Assembly: GCA_037577475.1 (NCBI GenBank)
Contig: CM075187.1
Location: 22,536,810 to 22,600,809, forward strand
From: Chaunax sp. Z400
Lineage: Eukaryota; Chordata; Actinopteri; Lophiiformes; Chaunacidae
Direction of reading: 5' to 3'
Length of the DNA stretch: 64,000 nt
The position numbers were made by a program, and so were the translations under genes. A model generated the notes under the pieces. The model ran no database searches, was not told the origin of the DNA, and worked only from the letters and a program-made list of their open reading frames with translations. Numbering within the stretch: position 1 is the first letter of the stretch; every line of letters starts with the position of its first letter. Positions 51,395-64,000 of the stretch are shown piece by piece.

Positions 51395-51560
51395 GTCCAT
51401 ACCTGTCCTACTGCGCTCCTCTGATTGACTTGGTGACATTTCTCAAGTAGGGTTCTTTCAGTGCGAGACTACGTGACAAATGTCATTACCATGTCGAGCC
51501 AATCAGAGGCAGAGTAGGGCAGGTTACGGTGTTGTCATAGTGGGATTCATAAATTCGCAT
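51395..51560. mobile_element. TIR element family B, copy 2
   Basis: The right part (caatcagaggcagagtaggg then tgtcatagtgggattcataaa) is the reverse complement of the left arm of the 30991-31195 element. Its own left part (cctgtcctactgcgctcctctgatt) is the partner inverted repeat. It is non-coding and lies just downstream of spmip10. Confidence 0.7.
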
Positions 51561-51609
51561 GATGGAGGTATGCACTCTCCAAGTCCCCTCTAGTATTTGT
51601 GATGTGTCC

Positions 51610-52928
<1,319 letters not shown>

Positions 52929-53987
52929 GTTTGTTGACTGTCAGGGTCGCCTTAGAAACCTCCCAGTGCATGATGGGTAGAGGATTAGGATTACAAGAGC
53001 AGACAATGGGAATCAATCAGTAAATCATTGGTTAAAACTGGTTTAATTTATATTCCATCATTGGCTGTTAGAATATGCTTATTTTGGAGGTTTCATCATT
53101 TTTTGGGGTCCACTTCCTTTTAATTACTAGGGTGGGTGCAGTTTGGGCTACACAAGGGTGGTGGGATGCTGTCAGCATCAACTCCAGCCTTACTTTGGAG
53201 CACGTATCCTCCTCTGTAAGACTGGACACAGGAAGTTCAAAGATGCCTTTTCCATGCAGCACTATGTTTGTAAGGCAGCTGGGGAGACTTTTGTTATCAT
53301 ATGTTGTTAGTACCTTCTATAAATTAACGTTTCATGGTTGTTAAATTTTTTTTGTTGCGTCATCTGTTATTCCTAAAGTTAATTTTTACTATTTAAGAAA
53401 ATCCCAGCTAGAACATGGATTAATAAGTAAGACTAATTCATTTATTCAACCAACAATTTCAGTTTTGACATTGAGATATGATTTGTAATTGTCTTTATTT
53501 TGATCTTGTGTAACCAATGACTTATTGATCTACCTGTAACAATAAATTGTTAAACGGCTTGCTGGATCCTGTCTGTTTAAATGTGTGCACCACATGAGGC
53601 GTTCACTGATAATTCAATTCGTTCATTTATAATTCAATAAATGTATATAAATGTATATTTGCTGTCAGCTTCACCTGGTTCCCTGTTTTTGGGTGACGTA
53701 ATAAAAACTTCTACCACACAAACTGACTGACATTATCACACTTTGAAATCCAAAGGGGCACAGTCTCATTCATCTGAAAAAAATGTATGCAACATACAAA
53801 ATAATTTTTTACTGCAATAACTTCTAAATGTCAGGCAGACATCATACAAGTTAAAATGCTGATCAAATACCCTGTAAGCAAACTGTTCTTTCTGAAGGGT
53901 GGAGGACAACTGAAAAGAAAGAAACGGCCAAAATATACAGACGTTATTAATATCCATTGTTCTTCCTGCACACATTCAACAAAGGCG
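52929..53987. other. Intergenic upstream of spmip10
   Basis: Contains the presumed spmip10 promoter just above 52928. A frame at 53075-53344 and its minus-strand counterpart show no recognisable domain or splice context. Nothing else supported. Confidence 0.4.
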
Positions 53988-54535
53988 TGAATGTGAGTGA
54001 GAATGGTTGTTTGTCTTTCTAAGTGGCCCTGTGATGAACTGGTGACTTGTCCAGGGTGAACCCTGCCTCCTGCCCAAAGTCAGCTGGGATAGGCTCCAGT
54101 CCCTCCAACCCTACACAGGATAAGGGGTGTTGTGGAGATTCGTACCTAATTGTCTACTGGGTGAAGAGATACTGGTGAAATAAAGACTTTAGAGGTTTTA
54201 TTCTCGTGCACAGAGAAGACTCAGTCTGCAAGCAGAGTGTTGATACACAGTCTGGTTCAGCAGAGGAATGAAGATAAGCTTCAGACACAATCTTTTATAC
54301 AGTGAAGTTGGGTGAAACTATGAGAGGAAGGTATTGTTTTGTCTTGAGGTCGAAGATAAACCAGTTTGCTCCTCTGCATCCTTGGTTCTCATGCATTGCA
54401 GTTTGGTGCTGTAAGCACATTCTTTGCATGCTACATAGCAGACACAGACAGTCCTAATATGATCATGAGCATCTGTAAAGTGGAGACGTACTCAAGATGC
54501 ATTTTTCTCATTACAGGGGTTACAGAAAATGAATG
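53988..54535 (+). repeat. Fish retroposon tail, split by an LTR insertion
   Basis: The piece 53988-54127 (ggccctgtgatgaactggtga, ccagggtgaaccctgcctcc, cagctgggataggctccag) is a standard fish LINE/SINE 3' tail. It breaks off at ggataagggg and resumes at 54516 as ggggttacagaaaatgaatg, as expected if a later insertion split the element. Confidence 0.75.
54128..54515. mobile_element. Solo LTR, about 388 bp, with 4 bp target duplication
   Basis: The insert starts TGTTGTGG and ends ATTACA (5'-TG...CA-3'). It is flanked on both sides by GGGG (54124-54127 and 54516-54519). Removing it and one GGGG restores the host retroposon tail. An AATAAA lies inside near 54180. No internal retroelement genes adjoin it, so it is a solo LTR left by recombination. 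The family is not identified. Confidence 0.75.
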
Positions 54536-55115
54536 AATTTCCCTGAACCCTAATCAAAAACAGGTTCTTATGTGGGCCCGACACTGCTTGGCTTTGCGAC
54601 AAAACAACTAGAGTTATTACAGTAACCAGTTGTCTTGCAGTAGGCAGACAATTTGTCAAAAAAGTTTAATATTGATTTTGCTCAAATCTATTATTCCTAT
54701 TTTTCAATGTTAAATCATTTTATTTATTATTATGTACAAGTGCAACAAAAAAACTAAACCAACATTATTGTTGCATTCATGTCATATGGGAAAGATTCAC
54801 ATGAGGTGTCCATGTGGTCCAGTTGAATTTCCCAGTCTGAAACCCTGACAAATGTTGGCATGAACTGAATTTACAGAAACACATCACAGCCGATCCCTTA
54901 TGTGTTTGTGAATGAAGACCAAGATGGTATCAGGCTACCTACACAGTAGTAACTAAGCAAAGGGGTTAAAAATCGAATGAAAAGATCTTTGTGCCACAGC
55001 AGCAGCAAACATTTTTAGACAACAGTTTTTCCAAGATGGCCGATTAATCATCTTTTAGAAACACTGATGGTTACCTCTGTGACCCAAATGACTGGTGATA
55101 CATGAGACACAATGC
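54536..55115. other. Intergenic, nothing recognised
   Basis: AT-rich sequence without an ORF, repeat structure or splice-supported exon that I recognise. Confidence 0.4.
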
Positions 55116-57652
55116 TTTAATAAAATACAACTTTATTACCCAGCAGAGGAAATAAAATCACATCATTAAGACCTTCTGTAATATATTTACAGAATCACAG
55201 TCACCTGTATCTCTGTAACAGTCATATGAGCCTCACCTGGGCAGTGATTTAATGAGAATAAGCTTCATGCAGTTTACACATGTGACTACAGCATGTTTCC
55301 AGCTGATGCATCCATACATACAGTTAATTTAACCTGTACCCATGTAAGTTGGGAGAAATTCTTTACAGTGCCATCCAGTGGTTACAAATGACACAGTGGC
55401 AGGGATTGTCTCATTTTCTACAAATGAAAAATACCATCTGACTCATTTTAAATATTTAGCAATAAACAGGTAAAATTATACACATATTAAATTTACTGGT
55501 GGAAGCACTAACTGCTAAACTTGATGCTGCAGTAAGTTCATAGCATCTGCTTTTTGAATGTACGACTTTGGCTCCTGAAAACAGATGAAATGTGTTGAAA
55601 ATCCTTTTCCAATGTTTGCTGTAGATTTTCATGTTATCAGTGTTCCCTTTAAATTAATTTGGCTCTGCTTAAGAGGTGACCATATTAAAAACTTGTTCTA
55701 GGACGTTTCTTAAGTTGCTGATTGTGATTGGGTAAGGAGATGTGAGGGTCACATCACAATACAGAAATTGGGACGTAACACAAAACCAGAAAAACTTAAA
55801 AAGGTGAATGATGATTATAGAAGAGTAAAGGCTCACAATGCTCACAGTGGAGCAATATGAAAAACTACAAAGTGTTTCAACACAGCGGACAGGACACCAT
55901 TTAGACCACTAACAAACTCATGTTGGCCCCCACAGGGACCTGGACTACTGTCAGTGTTTAAACCTCCCATGTTAAGGGAAATGTGAAAGAAAATCAGTAT
56001 CACTACCAACAACAACTCTGCAGTCCTGCCTTTGAATAACTTTTAATGGTAAACATTTGTTTACAGTTTGTAAAATGCAACCACTAGGTTTTTTTTTTTT
56101 TTACCAAACCCTTAGAAATTCATAAAGCACTGGTAATGAGATCCCCAGCTTATAGGGTTATTAAGTCCCTGAAGTGGGAAGGGGCTGTGAGGGCCTGCAG
56201 TGAACTACCTCCTACACTGTATGTTTAAAGGTCCAATATCATACTCTTATTAACAATTTTATATATGACCCTGAAGTCCCCAAAATATGTCTTTGAAGTT
56301 TCTTGCCTGAAACACTACTGGGATCATGCATTATAGGATGCCTGTATACCTCTCTGTTTCAGCCCTATGGTCATAGACCGTCTGTGTGTGTGTGTCTGTG
56401 GCTTTAAATGCAAATGTTGAGGCTAGTCACGCCCCTTTCCGGAAATTGGATGTGGCTTGGGCTTGCAGGTGCTTTGCTCCAGTGCTTACGGTGAGGGCAA
56501 ACCCAAACATGGCTGGAATGAGAAGTGCTGTAGTTACAGAAGGAGGTGACCTGTGAGGATCCTGTGGGCGGAGCAAACTCTGAGCACCTGTAGTGTCTCC
56601 TCCCTGGAGGAGGTGTGAAGCCTCCTGTGATGTCGCACTGGGCCTCAAATCTGAATGATGCTTCACAGGAAATATTTTCTGATAGGTGGAGCAAGCAAAA
56701 GAGAGAGAGGATGTTTTTTTTTCTCATGTCTGGGGCGTCTGTAGACATGAAGTGTATTTTGCATAAGATGGGACCTTTAATGCAATACAAAATCACCATC
56801 AGAAATAACAGTAAGCTCTAGAGCAACGTGAGGTAAATATGAGGAAAACTGAGCCATGTCAGTGTGGGATGAAGTCCAGCATTGATTTTCTAAACAAAAC
56901 ATCATCATGTAAACACATTTCTTTCCTATTTGCTCTTTCAGTTGACCGAGTACGTTGTTGTGATCATCCGAACAAGGCTGAAGTCAGAAGACAAATCCAC
57001 TGCATTGATCTCTTCAGATGTACCGTAAACACAGGCCTCAGTCACTTCAGTGTGTGTGATCAGACAACATCCAACTTTTACTACTTTAAAACGAAATACA
57101 GTAACAGTACCTGTAAAATACACCTGCAAAATATAATACTACTGTCTTCTAAGTCTGATCTCTTGAAATATAAGGCCCTTAAAGTACTTTCTTCTACTAT
57201 ACCAATCAGATAGAATACTAATAGGATACTACGTTATCTAAAAGTCTAGCAGAACATTTGCTTTCTAATGAAATGTTAGTTGGCCTGTAATTACAGAACC
57301 ACCTAATAACAGCATAAAGGCTTGTTTTTCCCGTTCTCCAGCGGTTTGACTTGTCACCTGGATGCACTGATGCAGAAGTGTGCATGGTGTGCCAGAATAC
57401 AATGACACCGATGTTGGTTCGGAGTTACAGGGCAACTCTCCACCAGAGGTGGAAGTGAAACATTGCTTTATGGCCTAATGGTTAAGTTACTTTTCAATAC
57501 AGGGTGTGATCATTTTAAAGCCTAGTTGTGTTCGTCCAATACATCTCAGTATTTTCATGCTGTAACATCCACCATTATAAACTCTATATTTACAATTTAT
57601 TTACAGTACTGTATGTAGCACCTTCATCTTAATATACTGGTTTCCAGTCGAG
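55116..57652 (-). other. gramd2b: gramd2b 3' UTR (inferred)
   Basis: No coding exon follows the gramd2b stop. A minus-strand AATAAA at 55137-55132 is a good candidate polyadenylation signal, implying a 3' UTR of about 2.5 kb that includes a TIR element. Transcript evidence is lacking. Confidence 0.4.
56225..56780. mobile_element. TIR element, about 556 bp, in gramd2b 3' region
   Basis: The left end tttaaaggtccaatatcat and the right end gcataagatgggacctttaa are reverse complements with few mismatches. The interior has a fish-repeat-like stretch (ggctttaaatgcaaatg, acgcccctttccgg) and an open minus-strand frame without homology. It is probably a non-autonomous DNA transposon. Confidence 0.6.
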
Positions 57653-60600
57653 TCATGCAGCTTCGTCCAACAGTCTCTGCAGGTTCTTCTGTACCTAGAA
57701 GAACAGACATTGTGTTAACTCTGTGCTGTATAATATGATGCATATTAACTAACTACACAATCTACTGTGATGGTATGGTAATTCTGATGAGAGACCACAC
57801 TTTATTTACACAATATACAACATGGAGGTTGGAAATTAAGACATTATTGTGCAAGTTTTCATAATTAAATATTCATATTTCCAATTGATCAACTAGATAC
57901 AACTGATCTAGCCAGAATTACATAATAATCTGATCAATTTAAGTCTTGATACAATTTTGCTGACTTTATTTTCACAGTTGTCAACATGATCAGCTGCTGC
58001 TTTTTGTAAAGAGACGAGTGTCCGTCTGAAATCTTAATGTTGCTCAGACACACCAAGTGCAGACTGGTGGATGAGAAACAAGCTCCTCTTACAGATGACG
58101 TCCACGCTTCTCTATGAGCAGATCACTGACTATAAATGTTTGATTAACGGCAACAAGGATCTGGTTACACTTCTCTCTGGAAACTTAGAGCTTTCCTCCT
58201 CTGTTTCTGACACAGTGTGTGGTTTCATGTGTTGATGAAGGGATGTTGTGTAAGGGCCAATCATGAAGGTCAGAATAAACAGGTTTAATGTGGCAGGGTA
58301 ACTAAAGCTGAGTTTGGCTGAATAAACTCCAAAGCCCATGCAAGTATTGGATAGTTGGAACATCAAACTAAAAATAACTTCTTTTCCTCAATTTTTTTTA
58401 TATATTTCTTTCATAAAAATAAAGACTTTAAACAGACAAATGACAAAACATTGGGGTTATACTGTAGTTAACACCAACCAAGACTTCTTGTGCTGTAGAC
58501 TATGAATGTATTTAGACAGCTCTAGAATACTGGAGATGAAATCTGCTGTCAACTTAAGTCATAGTGATACATTCAATTTATTTCTATTTTATTATTCTTT
58601 TTTCGACTGGCTTAAAAGCCTAACTGTTCAAGAAATTCTTGCTAAATTTCCTCCAAGGCAACAGTTGATAAACTGAACACATGTCCCAAATGAGTTTAAA
58701 AACATTAGTCACGAACTAACAAGATTTTTTTTTTTTTTTGAATTTAGGGATGTTAATGAGAGCAATCACAGAGTTCTTGGATCCTACTTCAACATGGAGG
58801 ACACAGAATGACTGACCTTCTCCAGCTTCATCAGGTTGATGGTCAGCAGCTCAGAGAAAAGATCTGTGTTCACGTCACTGTCCCGCAGAAAGTCATTTCT
58901 AGGAAAGCAACACAGTTTAGGACATAAATGCTTACGTATCCTCAGAAAATATTCAGAAGCAACTTTAAACATCAACAATGGATAAAAAAAAGAGTAAAAT
59001 CATGTAATCTCATTTGGAAGGAACTAGGACCTGAATTATTGTGCTGTGATTAATGTGCCACTGCCGACAAGAAGAAAACTGAAAATATGGGAGTCATTTC
59101 TGCTGTTTACATTGATATGTCAGTATTAACAGCAGGACAGAGAGGACAGAACACTGCAGATGTTTTTAAACAGCAGTGATTACAATTAAAAGGTAAAAAA
59201 AAAAAACTTTACTGTTTTTTGATATTTCAGGGAAATGTAATCCATCACCATTTTACTTTAAAAATCTCAAATGTTCAAATTTTTAACAGCAGCTGCTGGG
59301 AGTGGAGCTGATTCGTCTTAGAACATAGAGAACCTTAGGAAATTCTTTCAGATAGACTGATTAAAGAAATGCTAAATGATGGCACTCCAGTACAGAAGGA
59401 TGTGATGTCATAACTTAAGCTCGCTGTAAATAGCCAAAATTCCTCCAAGAGCACGGTGAAGGCTCAGCCAAGAAGTCACAAAAGATCCAAAGAAAACATC
59501 CAAAGAACTGCAGACCTCTATTACCTCAAATAAAGGTCAGTGTTCATGGCTCCACTATTCCAAAGACACTGGGCAAAAATGGCATCCATGATAGAGTAGC
59601 GAACCCAGAAGAACATTTAGGGCCCTATGAATTTTGCCACAACACACCTTGATGACCTTCAGAGCTTTTGGAATAATATTCTATGGGCTGATGAGTCAAA
59701 AGTGGAACTGTTTGGAAGACAGGGGTCCCGTTACATCTTGTGTAAACCAAACACAGAATTCCACAAAAAGAACACCAATCCTATACGGTCAAACATGGAG
59801 GTGGCTGTGTAATGTTATGGGGATGCTTTGGTGCTTCAGGACCAGGATGACTCGCCATAAACAGAGATTCTGCTCTGAGTTAAAGCTCAAGCACAATTGG
59901 GTCATGCAGCAAGACGATGATCCCAAGCATTAGAATGAGTCCACCTATGAGTGGCTCTAAAAGGAATGAAATTAAAGTTTTGGATTAGCCTAGTCAAAGT
60001 CTGGACCTGAACCCCATTGAGATGCTGTGGCGGGACCTGAACAAAGCAGTTCATGCTCACAAACCATCCAGTTTGGCTACACAGAAGAGTGAGCTAAGAT
60101 TCCACCACAGCGATGTCAGGGACTGATCTCCAGTTATCAGAAGTGTCTGGTTGCAGCTGTTGCTGCTAAAGCAGGAAAAACTAGCTAAGTTCAGGTGGCC
60201 GAATAGTTTTTAACACTGGTGATTGAAGTATTGGATAACCTTTTTGCCTTATTAGATAAAATTATCATTTAAAACTTGCATTTTGTGTTTACTGCCTGAT
60301 CAAACACAGTTTAGTTTGAGATACACATAAAAATAGAAGAAATTAAAAGGGGGGTCAAAACGTTTTCACAGGAATGTGTATGGTATGGTAATACATTTAT
60401 TTTAAGGCTATCAAAGTATAGGTTTCCTTGCTGGAAACTTAAATCTGGCAGATTTATATATTTAAATAAATATCAAAATTTAAAAAAATCTATTGTATAT
60501 TAAATATATATTTTTTATAATGTATCTATAACTCAATTAAAAGTTTTTCAGGCTTGTTTTTCCATGTTTTCCTGGGTCTTTCAGACGATCTAGTGTCTCT

Positions 60601-62837
60601 GACAGGTTGTGAACTCACTCCTGGTGGGTGAACTCCCTGATGGAGCCGAGCGTCGTCAGTTTCTGTTCCAATGAGATGATCTTAAAGGCCAGGTAACAGG
60701 ACGACAAGACCAGGACACACACTCTGAGAGAGGACACACACCTGATCAATCAATTAAGGAGGCATTTCTAGACGAATAGTTGGTGAGAATACAGTAAATG
60801 TATTCATGAAAATAATTACAAAAAAATCAAGATAAACCAATTAATGAAGAAATATGTTAATGAATGCATCATTGGAATAATAAATAGCTGCAATAGTGGA
60901 TCAATGTGGACTAATTGTGCATTTTTTAAATGAATGAATGAATGAAAGAATGAATGAATATAGTAAACTCACAGAAACAGGTAGACAAACAGCACATTCT
61001 TGAGAGAAGTTCTGCTGTCAATCACCAGCTCTGAGCCTGGACACACACACAAAATAACAACCTCCATGACATTCATTTGCTTTTTAATCTAAAATAAATG
61101 TTACCTGGACTGATAAGATCAGATCAGAGATATGAGAGATTCTGGAGTCATTTTGAATAAAACTTTACAAGGCTTCAGTTTTAATAACTTTACATACCGT
61201 CTCCTACTGATACAACAGATAGTAGAATATTTGTACCAGTGTTGTGTGCATCGTGCTGCTTGCTGTCTGGGCTCTGCTGGTTCTGATGCTGGCTCTTCAC
61301 TTTGTGCTGACGATCCGGATGTTCAGGAGGAGCTGCACTGTGTGTGTGCTTCAACACATCCAGAAACGGAGGAACCGAGAACTCTGCAGGGTTGAAGAGA
61401 CACGAACGAAGGGTGAATGGGAAACCTGGAAAAGCAGGGCTCAGACCTCACTTTGAGCTGGTATTTCATCCTGCTGCAGCATCTTTGAGCAAGACATTGG
61501 CTTTGTTTTGGTTTTGCCATCGGTGTGTTTGCCTCACATTGCAAAGGCCCCCGAAAACATAGGACCTAAAAGGGGGCAGCTGAAAATTAACTCCGCTCTG
61601 AGATCCAGTTGTGAAAGAAGTGTTCAGATCCTTTACTTAAGTAAAAGTAGCCATACCACACTATAGAATAAATAAAATAAATAATAAATTTAAAATAAAT
61701 AGAGGACAAGCAAAAAGGAAAGGCTATGAGAAATTTTAATATGTAAAGTAGCTGGTAACTTAAGATGTATGACAAATGTAGTGGAGTGAAAAGTACAATA
61801 TTGTACCCTGAGGTGTAATGGAGCAGAAGTGCAAACATTACTTGAGTAAATATACTTAGTTACATTGCACTGCTCAACACTGCGTGCTTATTATGTAAAC
61901 ACATTCAGAGGAGGGAGGGTTGAGATGGAGTGAAACACTGCATAAGTAGAGAAAACTGAATAGTTAATAAGACTGAATAAAGAATGCAGCAGCTGAAGCA
62001 GCAAAAGTGCAAGCTCCCATTTCTGCCACAGAATCACTTTTTGGGTGTGACTGCTACCCTCATGCTAATTTGGTTGGTTGTGATACCTGCTATCTTCTCA
62101 TAGTCGTGTGTTTGGGAGTCAGAGCTGCTGCTTTCCTCCATGTCCTGCCTCCTCTGTCGAACTGCTCCGTCCAGATCGCTGAAGTCAGCTGGAAAACTCT
62201 TCAAAGACACACAGACTATATGTTATAGCTGGTTGGTGACTCACTTATTATTACTGAACACCTGAATATATTGTCTTTTAATATCATAAGCCAGAAGGAT
62301 GTGGGAACATGAATGTTGACAATCACACTTACAGTTTTGTTTGGTGTATGATAAAATAATAAGATAATAATAATGATAATAATAAAATAATCATTTGTAG
62401 TTAGTTTTTGGAATGCTATCATTCTCTGCTCCGTCTGTCATTGAAACTCCTTATACCTCAAGTCTCATAGAAGATGAATGAGACTGAGTAGAAAAATTAA
62501 AACATTAGCTCAGTTGAAAACCACCAGTTTTCACTTTTGACTTAGTGCGTATATAAAACATAATGTTTAAAAATGCATTGGGAGAGACATCATAAAAGCA
62601 CTGCTTTTGTTAGAGACAACAAAATGATTCGATTGGCTCATTTATAGAAATTATCCGCAGGTCTGCTACTTCCTCCATCATGTTGTAGCACGTGTTGTGC
62701 ATTATTCTGGTGTTTAAGTTGTTTGGGTGAGCATGTGTCTGATTTACCAGAGGAAAGTGAGGCGATAGAGGTGACCTCTGACCTCTGAAGCTATTCTCAG
62801 CTGAGGAGGGGATGGGGCTGCTACATGGACTCTTCTC
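57653..62837 (-). CDS. gramd2b: GRAM domain-containing protein 2B (GRAMD3), C-terminal part only
   Basis: GRAMD2B is a GRAM-domain protein anchored by a C-terminal membrane segment; its relatives act at ER-plasma membrane contacts. Exons in gene order: 62837-62748, 62198-62087, 61036-60973, 60723-60619, 58898-58817, 57694-57653 (stop TGA). Conserved landmarks are PIPSSAENSFRG, DFSDLDGAVRQRRQDMEES, a hydrophobic segment across exons 3-4 (LFVYLFLVCVLVLSSCYLAFKI), and the C-terminal NLMKLEKVQKNLQRLLDE, which matches human KLEKIQNNLQKLLEN. Phases agree from the first to the last exon listed. The GRAM domain and N-terminus must lie beyond 64000. The acceptor of the second exon listed (62199) is the least certain. 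A dead Tc1 copy sits antisense in the intron 60618-58899. Synteny with spmip10 and slc12a2 supports gramd2b over gramd2a. Confidence 0.88.
59400..60385 (+). mobile_element. Tc1/mariner-like transposon, dead transposase
   Basis: The plus-strand frame near 59627-59809 encodes NNILWADESKVELFGRQGS, the Tc1 transposase region around the second catalytic Asp. The flanking sequence continues the family in other frames with stops and shifts (HWAKMASM upstream; a QHDNDPKH-like segment near 59912 downstream). The tail, with ttaaaacttgcattttgtgtttact and ggggggtcaaaacgttttcac, is typical of fish Tc1 ends. The terminal inverted repeats were not clearly located. It lies antisense in a gramd2b intron. Confidence 0.8.
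61238..61456 (+). other. Orphan plus-strand ORF with one strong membrane segment
   Basis: An open frame preceded by a possible acceptor (ttgtaccag at 61231-61239) encodes a strongly hydrophobic run starting VVCIVLLAVWALL and ending FVLTI. A basic RMFRRS and a charged tail (HIQKRRNRE) follow. This is the shape of a single-pass membrane anchor with a stop-transfer signal. It lies antisense in the gramd2b intron between the exons at 62087 and 61036. There is no ATG at its start, and no other plus-strand exon was found nearby. I do not recognise the family, and it may be chance. Confidence 0.3.
61612..61885. repeat. 'aagta'-step repeat family, copy 3
   Basis: It starts tcagatcctttacttaagtaaaagtag and ends ttacttgagtaaatatacttag, with AT-rich steps between. 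The style matches the copy at 1335-1830. It is non-coding and in a gramd2b intron. Confidence 0.6.
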
Positions 62838-64000
62838 CTGAACAATGACATGAAAGAAGTGAATAATTAATACTGGAAACAAATGCATGTTTCATGATCC
62901 TCAAATGAAGTCCAAGCAATTTAGGAAAAACAACTTTGCAGATAAATAGAAGCCACTTTAAATACATTTCAAAACAACATATATTATTGTATTTTATAAC
63001 ATACAGCAGTCCTTTAATAAATCCCAGATATAACATTTATTGTTCCTCGAGAAAATGTCACTTCAAAAAGTGAGCTTCTGTTTTTGGGCTTAAACTCAAT
63101 GAATAATAATTATTATACATATGTGGGAGTGACAGCATCGAGGAATGCAGTATATCTTTTTAGAGATAGTTTTAACAACTACAAAACTACAAAGTCCATT
63201 TAAATGTATGAATTTTAGTGGACTACGACATTTTAGTCAATTTAAAACTATATTTGGTAACTTATTTTGGAGGCATTTTTGTTGCATTTGCAGAGAATCT
63301 TTAAATAAATCAAATAATCAAATCACAGCGCTGACAAAAAAAAAAAGAAAGAAAAAAAATCTGGTATCTGTGGCTTTCATTGGCCTGAAATAAATCCATC
63401 AGATAATTTAATGATATGGTTGGACAGCCAACCTGTCTGTCTACCTACCTGTGTTCATTCATGCAGCCCTCACTGTGCACAACTGGAATCCACAAGGCTG
63501 GTGGTTATAATGTATTACTAAAGCTATCAGCGTGGATCTGATCATAGCCTGTTTGTTCCTCTTATTTTGATAGGTTTATGTCATGTATTAGTGCCACTGT
63601 TTCCTGTTTTATTTAGCAAGTTTTATTCCATGCCATGTGTTCTTGCTTTTCACTTCCTGTCTCCTTTTCTTGTGATCTGTTTTGACCTTTGGTTCCCCTG
63701 TCTGGTTTTTTAGTCTCCTGTTTTCAGTTCTGGTTTATTCCCTCTCCCTCTGTGTCTTTGTATTCCTGTCTCATGTGAGTTTATCATTGTTTCCTCCTTG
63801 TGTCTTCCCCTTAAACATTTTCCTCCAGTGTGTGATTGTCTGATCATCTCCACCTGTGGTTCCCCTCCTGCCTGTCACCTGTTTGTCATTCCCTCGTTAT
63901 CCCAGTGTATTTAGTCTGTGTGATTCCCTCTGTTAGTTGCCAGTTTGTCGTTGATGTCTTCACACATTCCATCCATTCTCTTAGTGTTCCCTGTGTTCCT
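62838..64000. other. gramd2b intron at window edge; possible retroposon end
   Basis: No further gramd2b exon was recognised up to the edge. From about 63540 the sequence becomes a long pyrimidine-rich, tcctgt/ttccct-rich stretch that looks like the end of a fish retroelement. I cannot assign it with certainty. Confidence 0.35.

Noticed and set aside
53068..53344. Open frames on both strands near 53.1 kb
   Set aside because: No match to any family I know and no splice sites in frame. Possibly an old repeat, but not supportable.
59627..59933. Possible host gene encoded by the two plus-strand frames
   Set aside because: DESKVELFG and the surrounding words are Tc1 transposase, and the frames are broken.

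Overview
The window is a stretch of ray-finned (teleost) fish nuclear genome, AT-rich in its non-coding parts. The genes are split into many short exons with GT-AG introns, microsatellites and fish-type transposon remnants lie between and inside them, and every recognisable protein is closest to a vertebrate family. No bacterial, viral-gene, CRISPR or operon-like content was seen, and I could not fix the species.

Layout from left to right. (1) 0.9-5.0 kb, minus strand: a decayed, N-terminally truncated copy of the centrosome/sperm-tail gene odf2, with a frameshift, an in-frame stop and missing exons. (2) 6.1-21.9 kb, plus strand: a complete hira gene (histone H3.3 chaperone, 25 coding exons, 1019 aa) with a long 3' UTR to about 24.4 kb. 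(3) 25.7-29.8 kb, minus strand: a complete nudt12 (peroxisomal NADH/NAD-cap hydrolase, 7 coding exons, 460 aa), tail-to-tail with hira, with a probable non-coding first exon near 30.95 kb. (4) 32.6-49.9 kb, minus strand: a complete slc12a2/NKCC1 Na-K-2Cl cotransporter (26 coding exons, 1104 aa). (5) 51.6-52.9 kb, minus strand: a small four-exon gene matching SPMIP10/TEX43, a sperm axonemal microtubule inner protein (119 aa). (6) 57.7-62.8 kb, minus strand: the C-terminal six coding exons of gramd2b (GRAMD3); its GRAM domain lies beyond the right edge.

The genes do not form one pathway. nudt12, slc12a2, spmip10 and gramd2b all have human counterparts on 5q21-q23, so this is a conserved syntenic block, while hira (human 22q11) and the odf2 relic (human 9q34) join it on the left. 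All exon boundaries were read by eye from splice signals, unbroken reading phase and remembered family sequences. For hira, nudt12, slc12a2 and spmip10 the phases close exactly from start to stop codon.

The rest is introns and repeats: terminal-inverted-repeat elements, a 63-64 bp minisatellite touching an slc12a2 splice site, a dead Tc1-like transposase, a LINE reverse transcriptase fragment, and a solo LTR nested in an older retroposon tail. I found no convincing undescribed biological system. The most interesting points are the odf2 relic, an spmip10 intron made almost wholly of TG repeat, the minisatellite at the NKCC1 exon, and an orphan membrane-segment ORF on the plus strand inside gramd2b.
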